From Prevotella sp. (lineage in GTDB: Bacteria; Bacteroidota; Bacteroidia; Bacteroidales; Bacteroidaceae), in contig JAILAA010000121.1 in NCBI GenBank assembly GCA_024681875.1, positions 1 through 30,691 of the forward strand: a DNA stretch of 30,691 nt, written 5' to 3'. Under the pieces are notes generated by a model. That model saw only the letters and a program-made list of their open reading frames with translations. It ran no database searches and was not told where the DNA came from. The position numbers were made by a program, and so were the translations under genes. This document shows positions 25,365 through 30,691 of this stretch, piece by piece (positions within the stretch are counted from its first letter, which is position 1; the number at the start of each line of letters is the position of its first letter).

Positions 25365-25403
25365 GGCTTTCCATGCAGAAATGCGTGGGAAGCCTGCTTT
25401 TTT
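25365..25403 (+). terminator. Rho-independent terminator after the GH3 gene
   Basis: A 13-bp stem (25365-25377 with 25382-25394, including two G-T pairs) closes on a GAAA tetraloop and is followed by TGC and six Ts (25398-25403). It is the clearest terminator in the window and marks the end of the long + strand gene run. Confidence 0.88.
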
Positions 25404-25446
25404 CTATACTACAGCAATATATTTCGACCTATAGGTCTCGCTTAAT

Positions 25447-25477
25447 CGTTCTTTGGCATACTGAGACAAAGGATATT
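25447..25477 (+). repeat. Intergenic repeat, copy B
   Basis: Matches copy A (480-510) at 28 of 31 positions; it begins CGTTCTTTGGCATACTGAGA. It lies about 45 nt upstream of the DUF6169 remnant, as copy A lies upstream of the TA pair. Confidence 0.6.
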
Positions 25478-25521
25478 GACCTTCGGTTGAAGATGCTCAC
25501 GTTCGGCCAATTGTGAACTAG

Positions 25522-25701
25522 TTCACTTGGCTCTTACTCAATCGCATCAGTGAGGTTAATCCTTCAAAGGATAGCGATGTGTTCAAGGTTATCACGTGCG
25601 TTCTGGAGGAGTTCTTCAGGCAAGATGCGTCAGTGATGCTGTATATCTGCGATTCTTACGACCATCGCGAAGCCATCAGGGACAGCCCAAGTAGGCAGTA
25701 A
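25522..25701 (+). pseudogene. Truncated DUF6169-like gene remnant
   Basis: An open stretch of 59 codons after TAG 25519-25521, with no ATG start, ending at TAA 25699. The core (VFKVITCVLEEFFRQD, then SVMLYICDSYDHREAIR) resembles the C-terminal half of the Bacteroidota DUF6169 family, where an I/V-rich helix is followed by Y-x-C-D-S/T-x-D-x-R. The usual N-terminal beta half is missing, and the final R-x-x-F-x-x-W end is replaced by DSPSRQ. I read it as a decayed gene. It sits between the same two repeat types that flank the toxin-antitoxin pair at 480-1331. The family assignment is from memory of the motif. Confidence 0.5.
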
Positions 25702-25722
25702 CCCACAGAAAGATAATAATAT

Positions 25723-25753
25723 CCGCCGAGACATCCGCAAGGAGTCCCGGCGG
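25723..25753 (+). terminator. Terminator-like hairpin, second copy of the 1306 hairpin
   Basis: CCGCCGAGAC (25723-25732) pairs with GTCCCGGCGG (25744-25753) at nine of ten positions around an 11-nt loop, followed by TTTAG. It is nearly the same sequence as the imperfect hairpin at 1306, including the ATCCGCA loop. Confidence 0.5.
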
Positions 25754-25768
25754 TTTAGATATCTACTC

Positions 25769-25788
25769 CCCTCTCCCCCGCGAGAGGG
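25769..25788. repeat. Inverted repeat CCCTCTC/GAGAGGG
   Basis: CCCTCTC (25769-25775) and GAGAGGG (25782-25788) form a 7-bp stem, followed by ACTGGGGGTGAGA. This looks like a widespread Bacteroidales intergenic hairpin unit rather than a gene-specific signal. Confidence 0.45.
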
Positions 25789-25824
25789 ACTGGGGGTGAG
25801 ACTTTATCCGTTTTGTCTCAAGTA

Positions 25825-25846
25825 TCGCCAGAGGGCGACTTTTTTT
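25825..25846 (+). terminator. Short rho-independent terminator
   Basis: TCGCC (25825-25829), loop AGAG, GGCGA (25834-25838), then C and seven Ts ending at 25846. It isolates the BASS transporter promoter at 25880 from readthrough out of the gene-poor stretch. Confidence 0.65.
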
Positions 25847-25879
25847 GTCTGCGATTGCCTGAATGTGAAGATTATTATC

Positions 25880-25890
25880 TATCTTTGCAC
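25880..25890 (+). promoter_or_regulatory. Bacteroidota-type promoter -7 box for the BASS transporter
   Basis: TATCTTTGCAC, identical to the boxes at 587 and 26930, 38 nt before the transporter ATG. A TTG at 25855-25857 may belong to the -33 element. Confidence 0.75.
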
Positions 25891-25928
25891 GCGAATGTGA
25901 GAAGAATTTGAAATAAAAAAAGGAAGGA

Positions 25929-26855
25929 ATGAAAAAACTCTGTCGTTACATATCGGAATACATGGGTGTGCTGGTGCTGGCGGCTGCGTTGCTGGCGCTG
26001 GCGTTCCCCAGAGTGCTGCAGCAGGTGCCAACGGCGGTGATCAACTATCTGCTGGGCGTGGTGATGTTCGGCATGGGGCTGACGCTGAACCTCCAAGACT
26101 TCAAAATAGTGATCAGCCGGCCCAGGGACGTCATGGCAGGCTGTCTGGCGCAATTCACCGTCATGCCGCTGCTGGCCTGGGGGCTGGCAAGGGTTTTTCA
26201 GCTGGACGAGGCGCTGGCCCTCGGCGTGGTGCTGGTGGGCTGCTGCCCGGGCGGCACGGCGTCGAATGTCATCACCTATCTGGCCAAGGGTGACCTTGCA
26301 CTGTCGGTAGGCATGACGGGCGTTTCCACCCTGCTGGCACCGCTGCTGACGCCACTGCTGACGTGGGCCCTGGCAGGGAAAAGCGTGGACGTGGACGTGG
26401 CGGCCATGCTGCTGAGCATCCTTTGGGTGGTGATCCTGCCCATCGTGGCGGGACTGGTCGTGAAGGGCATCTGGCCCAAATTCACTGAGAAAGTCGTCGA
26501 CGGGCTCCCGGCCGTCTCGTCGCTCGCCATCGCCATGATTGTGGCCATCGTCATCGGTGCCAGTGCCCATAAGCTGATGGCAGGCGGGCTGGTGATCGTC
26601 GTGGTGGTGGTGCTTCACAACATCTGCGGGCTGTGCCTGGGTTATTTGGCAGGGCGACTGTTGGGACTTGACGGGCCGAAGAGGCGGGCCGTCAGCATCG
26701 AGGTGGGCATGCAGAATTCTGGCCTCGCCTCGTCGCTGGCCACGCTCCATTTTGCCGCCTATCCTCTGGCCACGATTCCGGGAGCCATCTTCAGCGTGTG
26801 GCACAACATCAGCGGTGCCGTGGTTGCCCGGCTTTTCACATACAGACGCCCCTGA
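25929..26855 (+). CDS. Bile acid:sodium symporter (BASS) family transporter
   Basis: A 308-residue inner-membrane protein with about nine to ten hydrophobic segments. BASS hallmarks are present: GCCPGGTASNVITYLAKGD (104-122), placing S112-N113 in the first crossing motif, and E258-V-G-M-Q262-N-S-G in the second. In the structurally known Neisseria ASBT, equivalent Ser/Asn and Glu/Gln residues bind the two sodium ions. The Pro-Gly-Gly-Thr-x-Ser-Asn form is common in bacterial YocS/PanS-like members that import organic acids or pantoate-like compounds, so bile acid is not implied. It has its own promoter (25880) and an A-rich leader (aaaaaaaggaagga). The base composition is more G-rich than the neighbours. 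Confidence 0.93.
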   Translation: MKKLCRYISEYMGVLVLAAALLALAFPRVLQQVPTAVINYLLGVVMFGMGLTLNLQDFKIVISRPRDVMAGCLAQFTVMPLLAWGLARVFQLDEALALGVVLVGCCPGGTASNVITYLAKGDLALSVGMTGVSTLLAPLLTPLLTWALAGKSVDVDVAAMLLSILWVVILPIVAGLVVKGIWPKFTEKVVDGLPAVSSLAIAMIVAIVIGASAHKLMAGGLVIVVVVVLHNICGLCLGYLAGRLLGLDGPKRRAVSIEVGMQNSGLASSLATLHFAAYPLATIPGAIFSVWHNISGAVVARLFTYRRP

Positions 26856-26929
26856 TGCGGGGTGCGCCGGCAAGGGATTCTGCAAAAAAAAAATCGGGAA
26901 AAGAGTAATTGATTCGAAAAAAAAAGTTG

Positions 26930-26940
26930 TATCTTTGCAC
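26930..26940 (+). promoter_or_regulatory. Bacteroidota-type promoter -7 box for the outer-membrane protein
   Basis: TATCTTTGCAC, preceded by a run of A residues and a TTG at 26909-26911. It lies 66 nt upstream of ATG 27007. The in-frame ATG at 26974 is less likely because it would put 11 polar residues before the signal peptide. Confidence 0.75.
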
Positions 26941-27006
26941 ACAGACTATCTACAATAATAAAAAAGGGAATATATGGGCACACATGCACTTAGAATTGAA
27001 ATAGAT

Positions 27007-27606
27007 ATGAAAAAGCTTTTTTTTATAACCGCAGTCGCCTTGATGACTGCAACAAGTGTACAGGCACAGAGTAATGGTTACGATGACACCATGCACGAGG
27101 TAGCCGTTAGTGGCGGTGCGGGGTCGAACTCGCAGATTATCGACGGGTTTGAGAATCTTAGTAGCGTTTTAGTCGGAGCCACGACTAAGAACGAGAAGTT
27201 CACGGGCCCCGTCAGTGCCGAGTATTTCTATCACATGAAGAACTGGCTTGGCGTGGGCGGCATCCTCGCGTATGGTCAGAGCAAGCAGGATGTCTATTTC
27301 CTTGGCGTCAAGGAAGGCGTGAACAAGAACACCTATCTGACACTGATGCCCGCCGTGAAGTTCGACTGGCTGCGCAAGAAGTACTTCGGCATGTACTCCA
27401 AGCTGGCTGTCGGTGCCACCCTGCGCAACGAGAAGTACAACGGCGACGCCCCGTCTGACAAGGACTACAGCGACAGCGAGTTTCACGTGAACTGGCAGGT
27501 ATCGCTGCTCGGTATGGAGGCCGGCAGCCCCGTCATCCGCGGTTTCATAGAGCTGGGCACTGGCGAGCAGGGCATCATCCTCGCCGGGTTGCGCTATAAG
27601 TTCTGA
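27007..27606 (+). CDS. Small outer-membrane beta-barrel protein
   Basis: A 199-residue protein. ATG 27007 gives a textbook signal peptide (MKKLFFITAVALMTATSVQA|Q). The mature part is about 178 residues of alternating amphipathic strands rich in Gly/Tyr (VGGILAYGQS, LTLMPAVKFDW, GMYSKLAVGATLR, RGFIELGTGEQG, ILAGLRYKF). It ends in Phe, the C-terminal signature recognised by the BAM machinery. The size fits an 8- to 10-stranded OmpA/OmpW-like barrel with no peptidoglycan-binding domain. Function is unknown; possibly a small porin or structural barrel. It has its own promoter at 26930 and precedes a short peptide and lipoprotein genes. Confidence 0.85.
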   Translation: MKKLFFITAVALMTATSVQAQSNGYDDTMHEVAVSGGAGSNSQIIDGFENLSSVLVGATTKNEKFTGPVSAEYFYHMKNWLGVGGILAYGQSKQDVYFLGVKEGVNKNTYLTLMPAVKFDWLRKKYFGMYSKLAVGATLRNEKYNGDAPSDKDYSDSEFHVNWQVSLLGMEAGSPVIRGFIELGTGEQGIILAGLRYKF

Positions 27607-27667
27607 TGTTATATCATTGAAAGTGGAGAAGAACGACCAACTGAAAAGAACTAAAATAGAAAACCGC

Positions 27668-27811
27668 ATGAAAATCAAGTATTCAAAACCAACAACAAAA
27701 GTCTTCCTGATCAAAGGAGGGAAGTATCTGCTGACGGGAGGAAGCAATGACGGCTTTCAAGCCACCATGTCGGGATATGAACAAGATAACGATGGTGGTT
27801 TTTCACAATGA
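27668..27811 (+). CDS. Short peptide of the 'K-Y-x-K-P' type, third copy
   Basis: A 47-residue frame starting MKIKYSKPTTKVFLIKGGKY, then LLTGGSNDG and an acidic Gly-rich tail. It shares the Lys/Tyr opening, Lys-Pro, beta-like Val/Phe stretch, Leu-Leu-Thr-Gly-Gly turn and polar tail with the peptides at 39 and 14671. It ends 13 nt before the truncated PAP2 lipoprotein. As with copy 2, a lipoprotein gene follows closely. No known function. Confidence 0.62.
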   Translation: MKIKYSKPTTKVFLIKGGKYLLTGGSNDGFQATMSGYEQDNDGGFSQ

Positions 27812-27824
27812 ATACTTAAGGACT

Positions 27825-28262
27825 ATGCTAAAAGTAAATTTCAAGACCGCCTTAATAGGAATGGTTTTCCTTGGGGCTTTTTCCATGGTAACGACATCCT
27901 GTTCCTCCGACGATGACGAGACGGAAATCAACCCCGACCGTGCCACCGAAATCCTTGCCCGCGGCTACCGCTACGGCGAGAACCGCTTGGTGGTGGGTGC
28001 ACACTGGCAGAGCGACACCGACGCCGCCCGTCTGGCTGCCTCCGCTGCCTACGCCCGTCTGCACACCAGCGAGCGATTCTTAGAGCAGATGAAGAAAGCC
28101 CGCGAGGAATACCAGCGGCTGAAGGGCGAGACCACGCCCGTACAGTCTGCCCGCATCGTGCCCATGACCGACGGCACTGCCTACACCCTGCAAGGCACAC
28201 CCGCCACGTCCAGCACCCGTGGCATCATCATTGAGGGCAGTCAAAAGGTAGTTAGAAAATAA
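27825..28262 (+). CDS. Internally deleted PAP2-type lipoprotein, probably inactive
   Basis: A 145-residue protein. ATG 27825 gives a lipoprotein signal (T23-T-S-C26 followed by SSDDDETE). The chain then jumps directly to the last third of a class A acid phosphatase: RATEILARGYRYGENRLVVG, then AHWQSDTDAAR (third motif R-x5-H-x3-D) and the shared tail (Y-T-L-Q-G-T-P-A ... KVVRK). The K-x6-RP and PSGH motifs are missing, so no phosphatase activity is expected. The reading frame, signal and tail are all intact, which fits a clean in-frame deletion of roughly 150 codons. It differs from the two full copies in having a lipoprotein rather than a plain signal. ATG 27777 is a less likely earlier start. 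Confidence 0.75.
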   Translation: MLKVNFKTALIGMVFLGAFSMVTTSCSSDDDETEINPDRATEILARGYRYGENRLVVGAHWQSDTDAARLAASAAYARLHTSERFLEQMKKAREEYQRLKGETTPVQSARIVPMTDGTAYTLQGTPATSSTRGIIIEGSQKVVRK

Positions 28263-29083
28263 AAAAGGTCAGACTATGGATACTCGCCGCCATCCTGATA
28301 CTATGCGGCACAGTATCGTTTGCATCATGCACGTCGAACGATGACAATCCCTCGGCGGTGCAGCCCACCGTTCAAAGCATCCAGGATCGAGGCAAGCTGC
28401 TGGTAGGCACCACAGGCGACTATCGACCTCTCTCGTACCGCGAGGCCGACGGCAACTACTGGGGCTTCGGCATTGAGATAGCAGAGAAGATAGCCGAGCG
28501 TATCGGTGTTGGCATTGAATTCGTACAAACCTCGTGGCCTACGCTGACTGCTGATGTGCAGACAGAACCGCAGTCTTTTGACCTCGCAATCGGCGGCATA
28601 ACCATTACCGACACACGAAAGGAGACGATGATGATGAGTGACGGCTATCTATATAATGGCAAGACCATCCTCTGTCGTTCATCAGAAGCTGACTGCTACC
28701 AATCACTGGCAGATATAGACAAGCCAGAAGTGAGCGTGATGGTGAACCCGGGAGGGCTGAACGAGAAGTTTGCCAATGAGAACCTGACCCACGCACAGAT
28801 TATCGTCCATCAGAAAAACGAGGAAATTCCCAATCAGGTGGCCGAGGGCCATGCCGACGTGATGATTACGGAAATCACCGAGGCCCCTTGGTACGTGCAG
28901 AACGACCCGCGTCTCGCAGCCCCGCTTCTCAACGCTCCTTTCACCTACGGAGAGATCGGTGTGCTGATGCGCCAGGGACAGGACGACCTCCTTGCCCTTG
29001 TCAATGCCGTCATCGCCCAGATGAAGGCCGACGGCACGCTGCGCCAACTCCATGAGAAGTACAGACTGGTGTATGGCTATTAA
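28259..29083 (+). CDS. Cyclohexadienyl dehydratase-like (PheC-type) lipoprotein with a damaged start codon
   Basis: The fold is a periplasmic binding protein type II. Compared with Pseudomonas PheC, the matching segments are GTTGDYRPLSYREADG, TSWPTLTADV, GGITITDTRKET, YNGKTI, VNPGGLNEKFANENL, IIVHQKNEEIPNQ and EGHADVMITEITEA. PheC turns prephenate or arogenate into phenylpyruvate or phenylalanine outside the cytoplasm; an amino-acid binding role is the alternative. The frame runs back from GTG 28358 through a full lipoprotein signal (KKVRLWILAAILILCG, then TVSFASC and TSNDDN), but no ATG opens it. The expected start position is ATA (28259-28261), overlapping the upstream TAA as ATAA where ATGA would be normal. 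The first ordinary start, GTG 28358, removes the signal and lipobox. Confidence 0.75.
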   Translation: MKKVRLWILAAILILCGTVSFASCTSNDDNPSAVQPTVQSIQDRGKLLVGTTGDYRPLSYREADGNYWGFGIEIAEKIAERIGVGIEFVQTSWPTLTADVQTEPQSFDLAIGGITITDTRKETMMMSDGYLYNGKTILCRSSEADCYQSLADIDKPEVSVMVNPGGLNEKFANENLTHAQIIVHQKNEEIPNQVAEGHADVMITEITEAPWYVQNDPRLAAPLLNAPFTYGEIGVLMRQGQDDLLALVNAVIAQMKADGTLRQLHEKYRLVYGY

Positions 29084-29225
29084 CAAAGTCTGAAAAACCT
29101 AATTGCAGTTGCCGGTTGAATTCGCATGAGGTGTAAAAAAGTTAAAAACGTTAAATTTTCGTCTTTTTCATCCTATAGAAATTCTCAGTCGCCACTTTTC
29201 TACCGTTTAAATTGTAAATCGTTGA

Positions 29226-30379
29226 TATAAAGCAATTTGCAAATTCAAAGATTGTTGTAGTCTGACATCATTGGAAATACCAAGTAGTGTTTCCAGTTTT
29301 TACGGCAGTGCTTTACAAGGATGTAATGCTCTAAAATCATTAATTCTTAACTGCAAAAATGTATATTTCACATCTACGTCCAAACATTTTGAATTACCGA
29401 ATTTGAAATATTTGGAGATTGGAAAAGAGGTAGCAACCCTTGACTCGACAGCTTTTACAGGATGTGACAATCTGGAATCTATAAGCTTTCATTGCAAGCA
29501 TATATTGACTTGGTTCAAAGGATTTAAAACACTTAAGGAAATTATTTTAGGTAAAGAACTATACCGATTTGAAGACGACGCTTTTACTGATTGTACAAAT
29601 CTGACATCAGTAGTATTATACACGCCTTACGTTGGAGATTGGTTCAAAACCATTGTAGATAATAACAATTTGTCTTCAATCTATATTGGTAATAGTGTTT
29701 CAAGAATAGAGAATTACTCATTTGCCTATTCTAGTAATTTGTCTTCCATCATAGTAGATGAAAATAATCCCGTCTATGACTCCCGCGATAATTGCAATGC
29801 AATTATTTTGAAATCATCCAACAAATTGGTTAAGGGTTGTAAAAACACCCAGATTCCAAATAGCATAGTGTAGGTAGTTATGCTTACTGGGATTGTAATG
29901 GACTGACTTCAGCAAAGATTCCCAATAGCGTGAAGAGTATTGGCTATGCAGCCTTTAGTGGTTGTAAAAATCTTACATCAATCACACTCGGTAACAACTT
30001 ACAAAAAATAAATGAATATGCATTTTGGAATTGTAGTAGTTTGACTGATGTTACTTCTTTTATTCATGAACCATTTGAAATAAGCATAACTACTTTCTAC
30101 AATAAGAATGAAGAAACAGGGATAATACAGTTCACGCCAGCCACTCTTTACGTTCCTCAAGGAACTAAAGAGAAATATGCAGCAATATCAGCATGGAACA
30201 ATTTCAGCAGAATTATAGAGTTAGGACAAGAACAAGATGCTATTGAAGTTGAGTCATACGACCATGCGGTTGAGAAGGAACGCTACTCGTATGGTGGACA
30301 ACGCATTGTTAATCAGCAAAAAGGACTGAACATTATTCGGATGACTGATGGCAGTGTGAGAAAAGAAATAGCGAAATAA
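29226..30379 (+). pseudogene. BspA-type leucine-rich-repeat gene, truncated and frameshifted
   Basis: The first frame (29226-29873) opens in the middle of a repeat after TGA 29223. It holds LRR_5 units such as SALQGCNALKSLIL, TAFTGCDNLESISF and DAFTDCTNLTSVVL, plus the BspA signature DENNPVYDSRDNCNAII. It hits TAG at 29871 right after TQIPNSIV. The repeat continues in another frame (V-G-S-Y-A-Y-W-D-C-N-G-L-T-S at about 29873, then PNSVKSIGYAAFSGCKNLTS) to TAA 30379. There the usual YVPQGTKEKYAA linker and NIIRMTDGSVRKEIAK tail appear. So the 5' end and signal are missing, and one frameshift lies near 29866-29875. BspA-like proteins are surface adhesins. The segment is clearly more AT-rich than its neighbours. 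Confidence 0.8.
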
Positions 30380-30483
30380 GTGAAACAAAAACAAGATGAA
30401 ACGGAAACGCTAATATTTCGGGAGTAGGTTATCATAAGACTTTCAGCATTGATGCAGAATAATGTCCCTTAGGCTTAAGCCGC

Positions 30484-30499
30484 TTCCCGATAACGGGAA
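30484..30499. repeat. Perfect hairpin TTCCCG-ATAA-CGGGAA, followed by a second weaker one
   Basis: A 6-bp perfect stem with a 4-nt loop. A second related hairpin, ATTCCCG (30507-30513) with CGGAAT (30519-30524), lies 7 nt further on. They sit between the LRR pseudogene and the converging minus-strand gene, and could be a bidirectional terminator or an element end. Confidence 0.45.
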
Positions 30500-30547
30500 A
30501 GCTCAAATTCCCGTTCATCGGAATATCTGTTTTGATTTCACATTCCT

Positions 30548-30691
30548 TCAATAATTAGAAGATGGCGGCAATGCGGCGATCTGTTTTAGTTTTTTCACAA
30601 ATGAGTCGTCGCGCTCGGCCATCAGCATATCGTATTCATTCTGCATGGCCATCAGTAGAGCGGCATTCACACCGAGGGCGCGACTCCTGCT
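30548..30691 (-). CDS. C-terminal end of an unidentified minus-strand gene (runs off the window)
   Basis: Forty-eight codons on the minus strand, open to the window edge and ending in TGA at 30550-30548. The visible residues include RALGVNAALLMAMQNEYDM, LMAERDDSF and VKKLKQIAALPPSSNY: a helical, charged tail. I do not recognise the family. It is the only minus-strand gene I can support, and it converges on the LRR pseudogene. Confidence 0.5.
   Translation of the reverse strand, partial: SRSRALGVNAALLMAMQNEYDMLMAERDDSFVKKLKQIAALPPSSNY

Noticed and set aside
25929..26855. Bile-acid transport as the specific function
   Set aside because: BASS family membership is clear, but bacterial members carry many organic anions and nothing here points to bile acids.
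25875..26942. A long (355-codon) minus-strand frame opposite the BASS transporter
   Set aside because: His/Gln/Arg-rich low-complexity product with no domain; it is a shadow of the GC-rich transporter gene, which has clear family motifs.
30484..30524. Integron attC-like site or IS end
   Set aside because: The paired hairpins are short and no integrase or transposase motif can be read in the visible minus-strand tail.

Overview
The window looks like chromosome from a Bacteroidales bacterium, most likely of the Prevotella type. Three Bacteroidota promoter -7 boxes (TATCTTTGCAC) are visible. Start sites are A-rich and mostly lack a strong Shine-Dalgarno. There are many lipoproteins whose acylated Cys is followed by Ser/Asp/Glu-rich residues (the surface lipoprotein export pattern), plus a fimbrillin-like lipoprotein, a BspA-type leucine-rich-repeat gene and short C-terminal tags typical of Prevotella secreted proteins. 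Nearly all real genes are on the + strand.

Layout. 1-1340: a short peptide gene, an orphan signal-peptide remnant, intergenic repeats and a PIN toxin-antitoxin pair. 1391-14666: two class A acid phosphatases (PAP2) flanking a 3,659-residue secreted multidomain protein and a small lipoprotein. 14671-22645: a compact run of a short peptide, a fimbrillin-like lipoprotein, a 5'-nucleotidase-type metallophosphatase, a tandem-duplicated poly(A) polymerase/CCA-transferase-like nucleotidyltransferase, a second metallophosphatase and a DHH family II pyrophosphatase-like protein. Every one of these enzymes carries its own lipoprotein signal. 22766-25333: a thioredoxin-fold protein, a 9-bp polypyrimidine tandem repeat and a GH3 N-acetylhexosaminidase lipoprotein, closed by a strong terminator. 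25334-25928: a gene-poor stretch with a DUF6169 remnant and repeats. 25929-29083: a BASS-family transporter, an outer-membrane barrel, another short peptide, an internally deleted PAP2 lipoprotein and a cyclohexadienyl-dehydratase-like lipoprotein that has lost its ATG. 29226-30691: a frameshifted, AT-rich LRR pseudogene and the tail of a minus-strand gene.

How it may work together (inference). The central block looks like an exported phosphorus/nucleotide-processing set. Acid phosphatases and metallophosphatases would release phosphate from nucleotides, and the pyrophosphatase would split PPi. A nucleotidyltransferase that would produce or consume PPi sits between the two metallophosphatases. 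A nucleotidyltransferase and a family II pyrophosphatase as predicted cell-envelope lipoproteins are unusual, because both families are normally cytoplasmic. This is the best candidate for an undescribed system in the window. The catalytic DxD is kept in both nucleotidyltransferase copies but the base-selecting EDxxR motif is degraded in both, so the reaction may differ from CCA or poly(A) addition.
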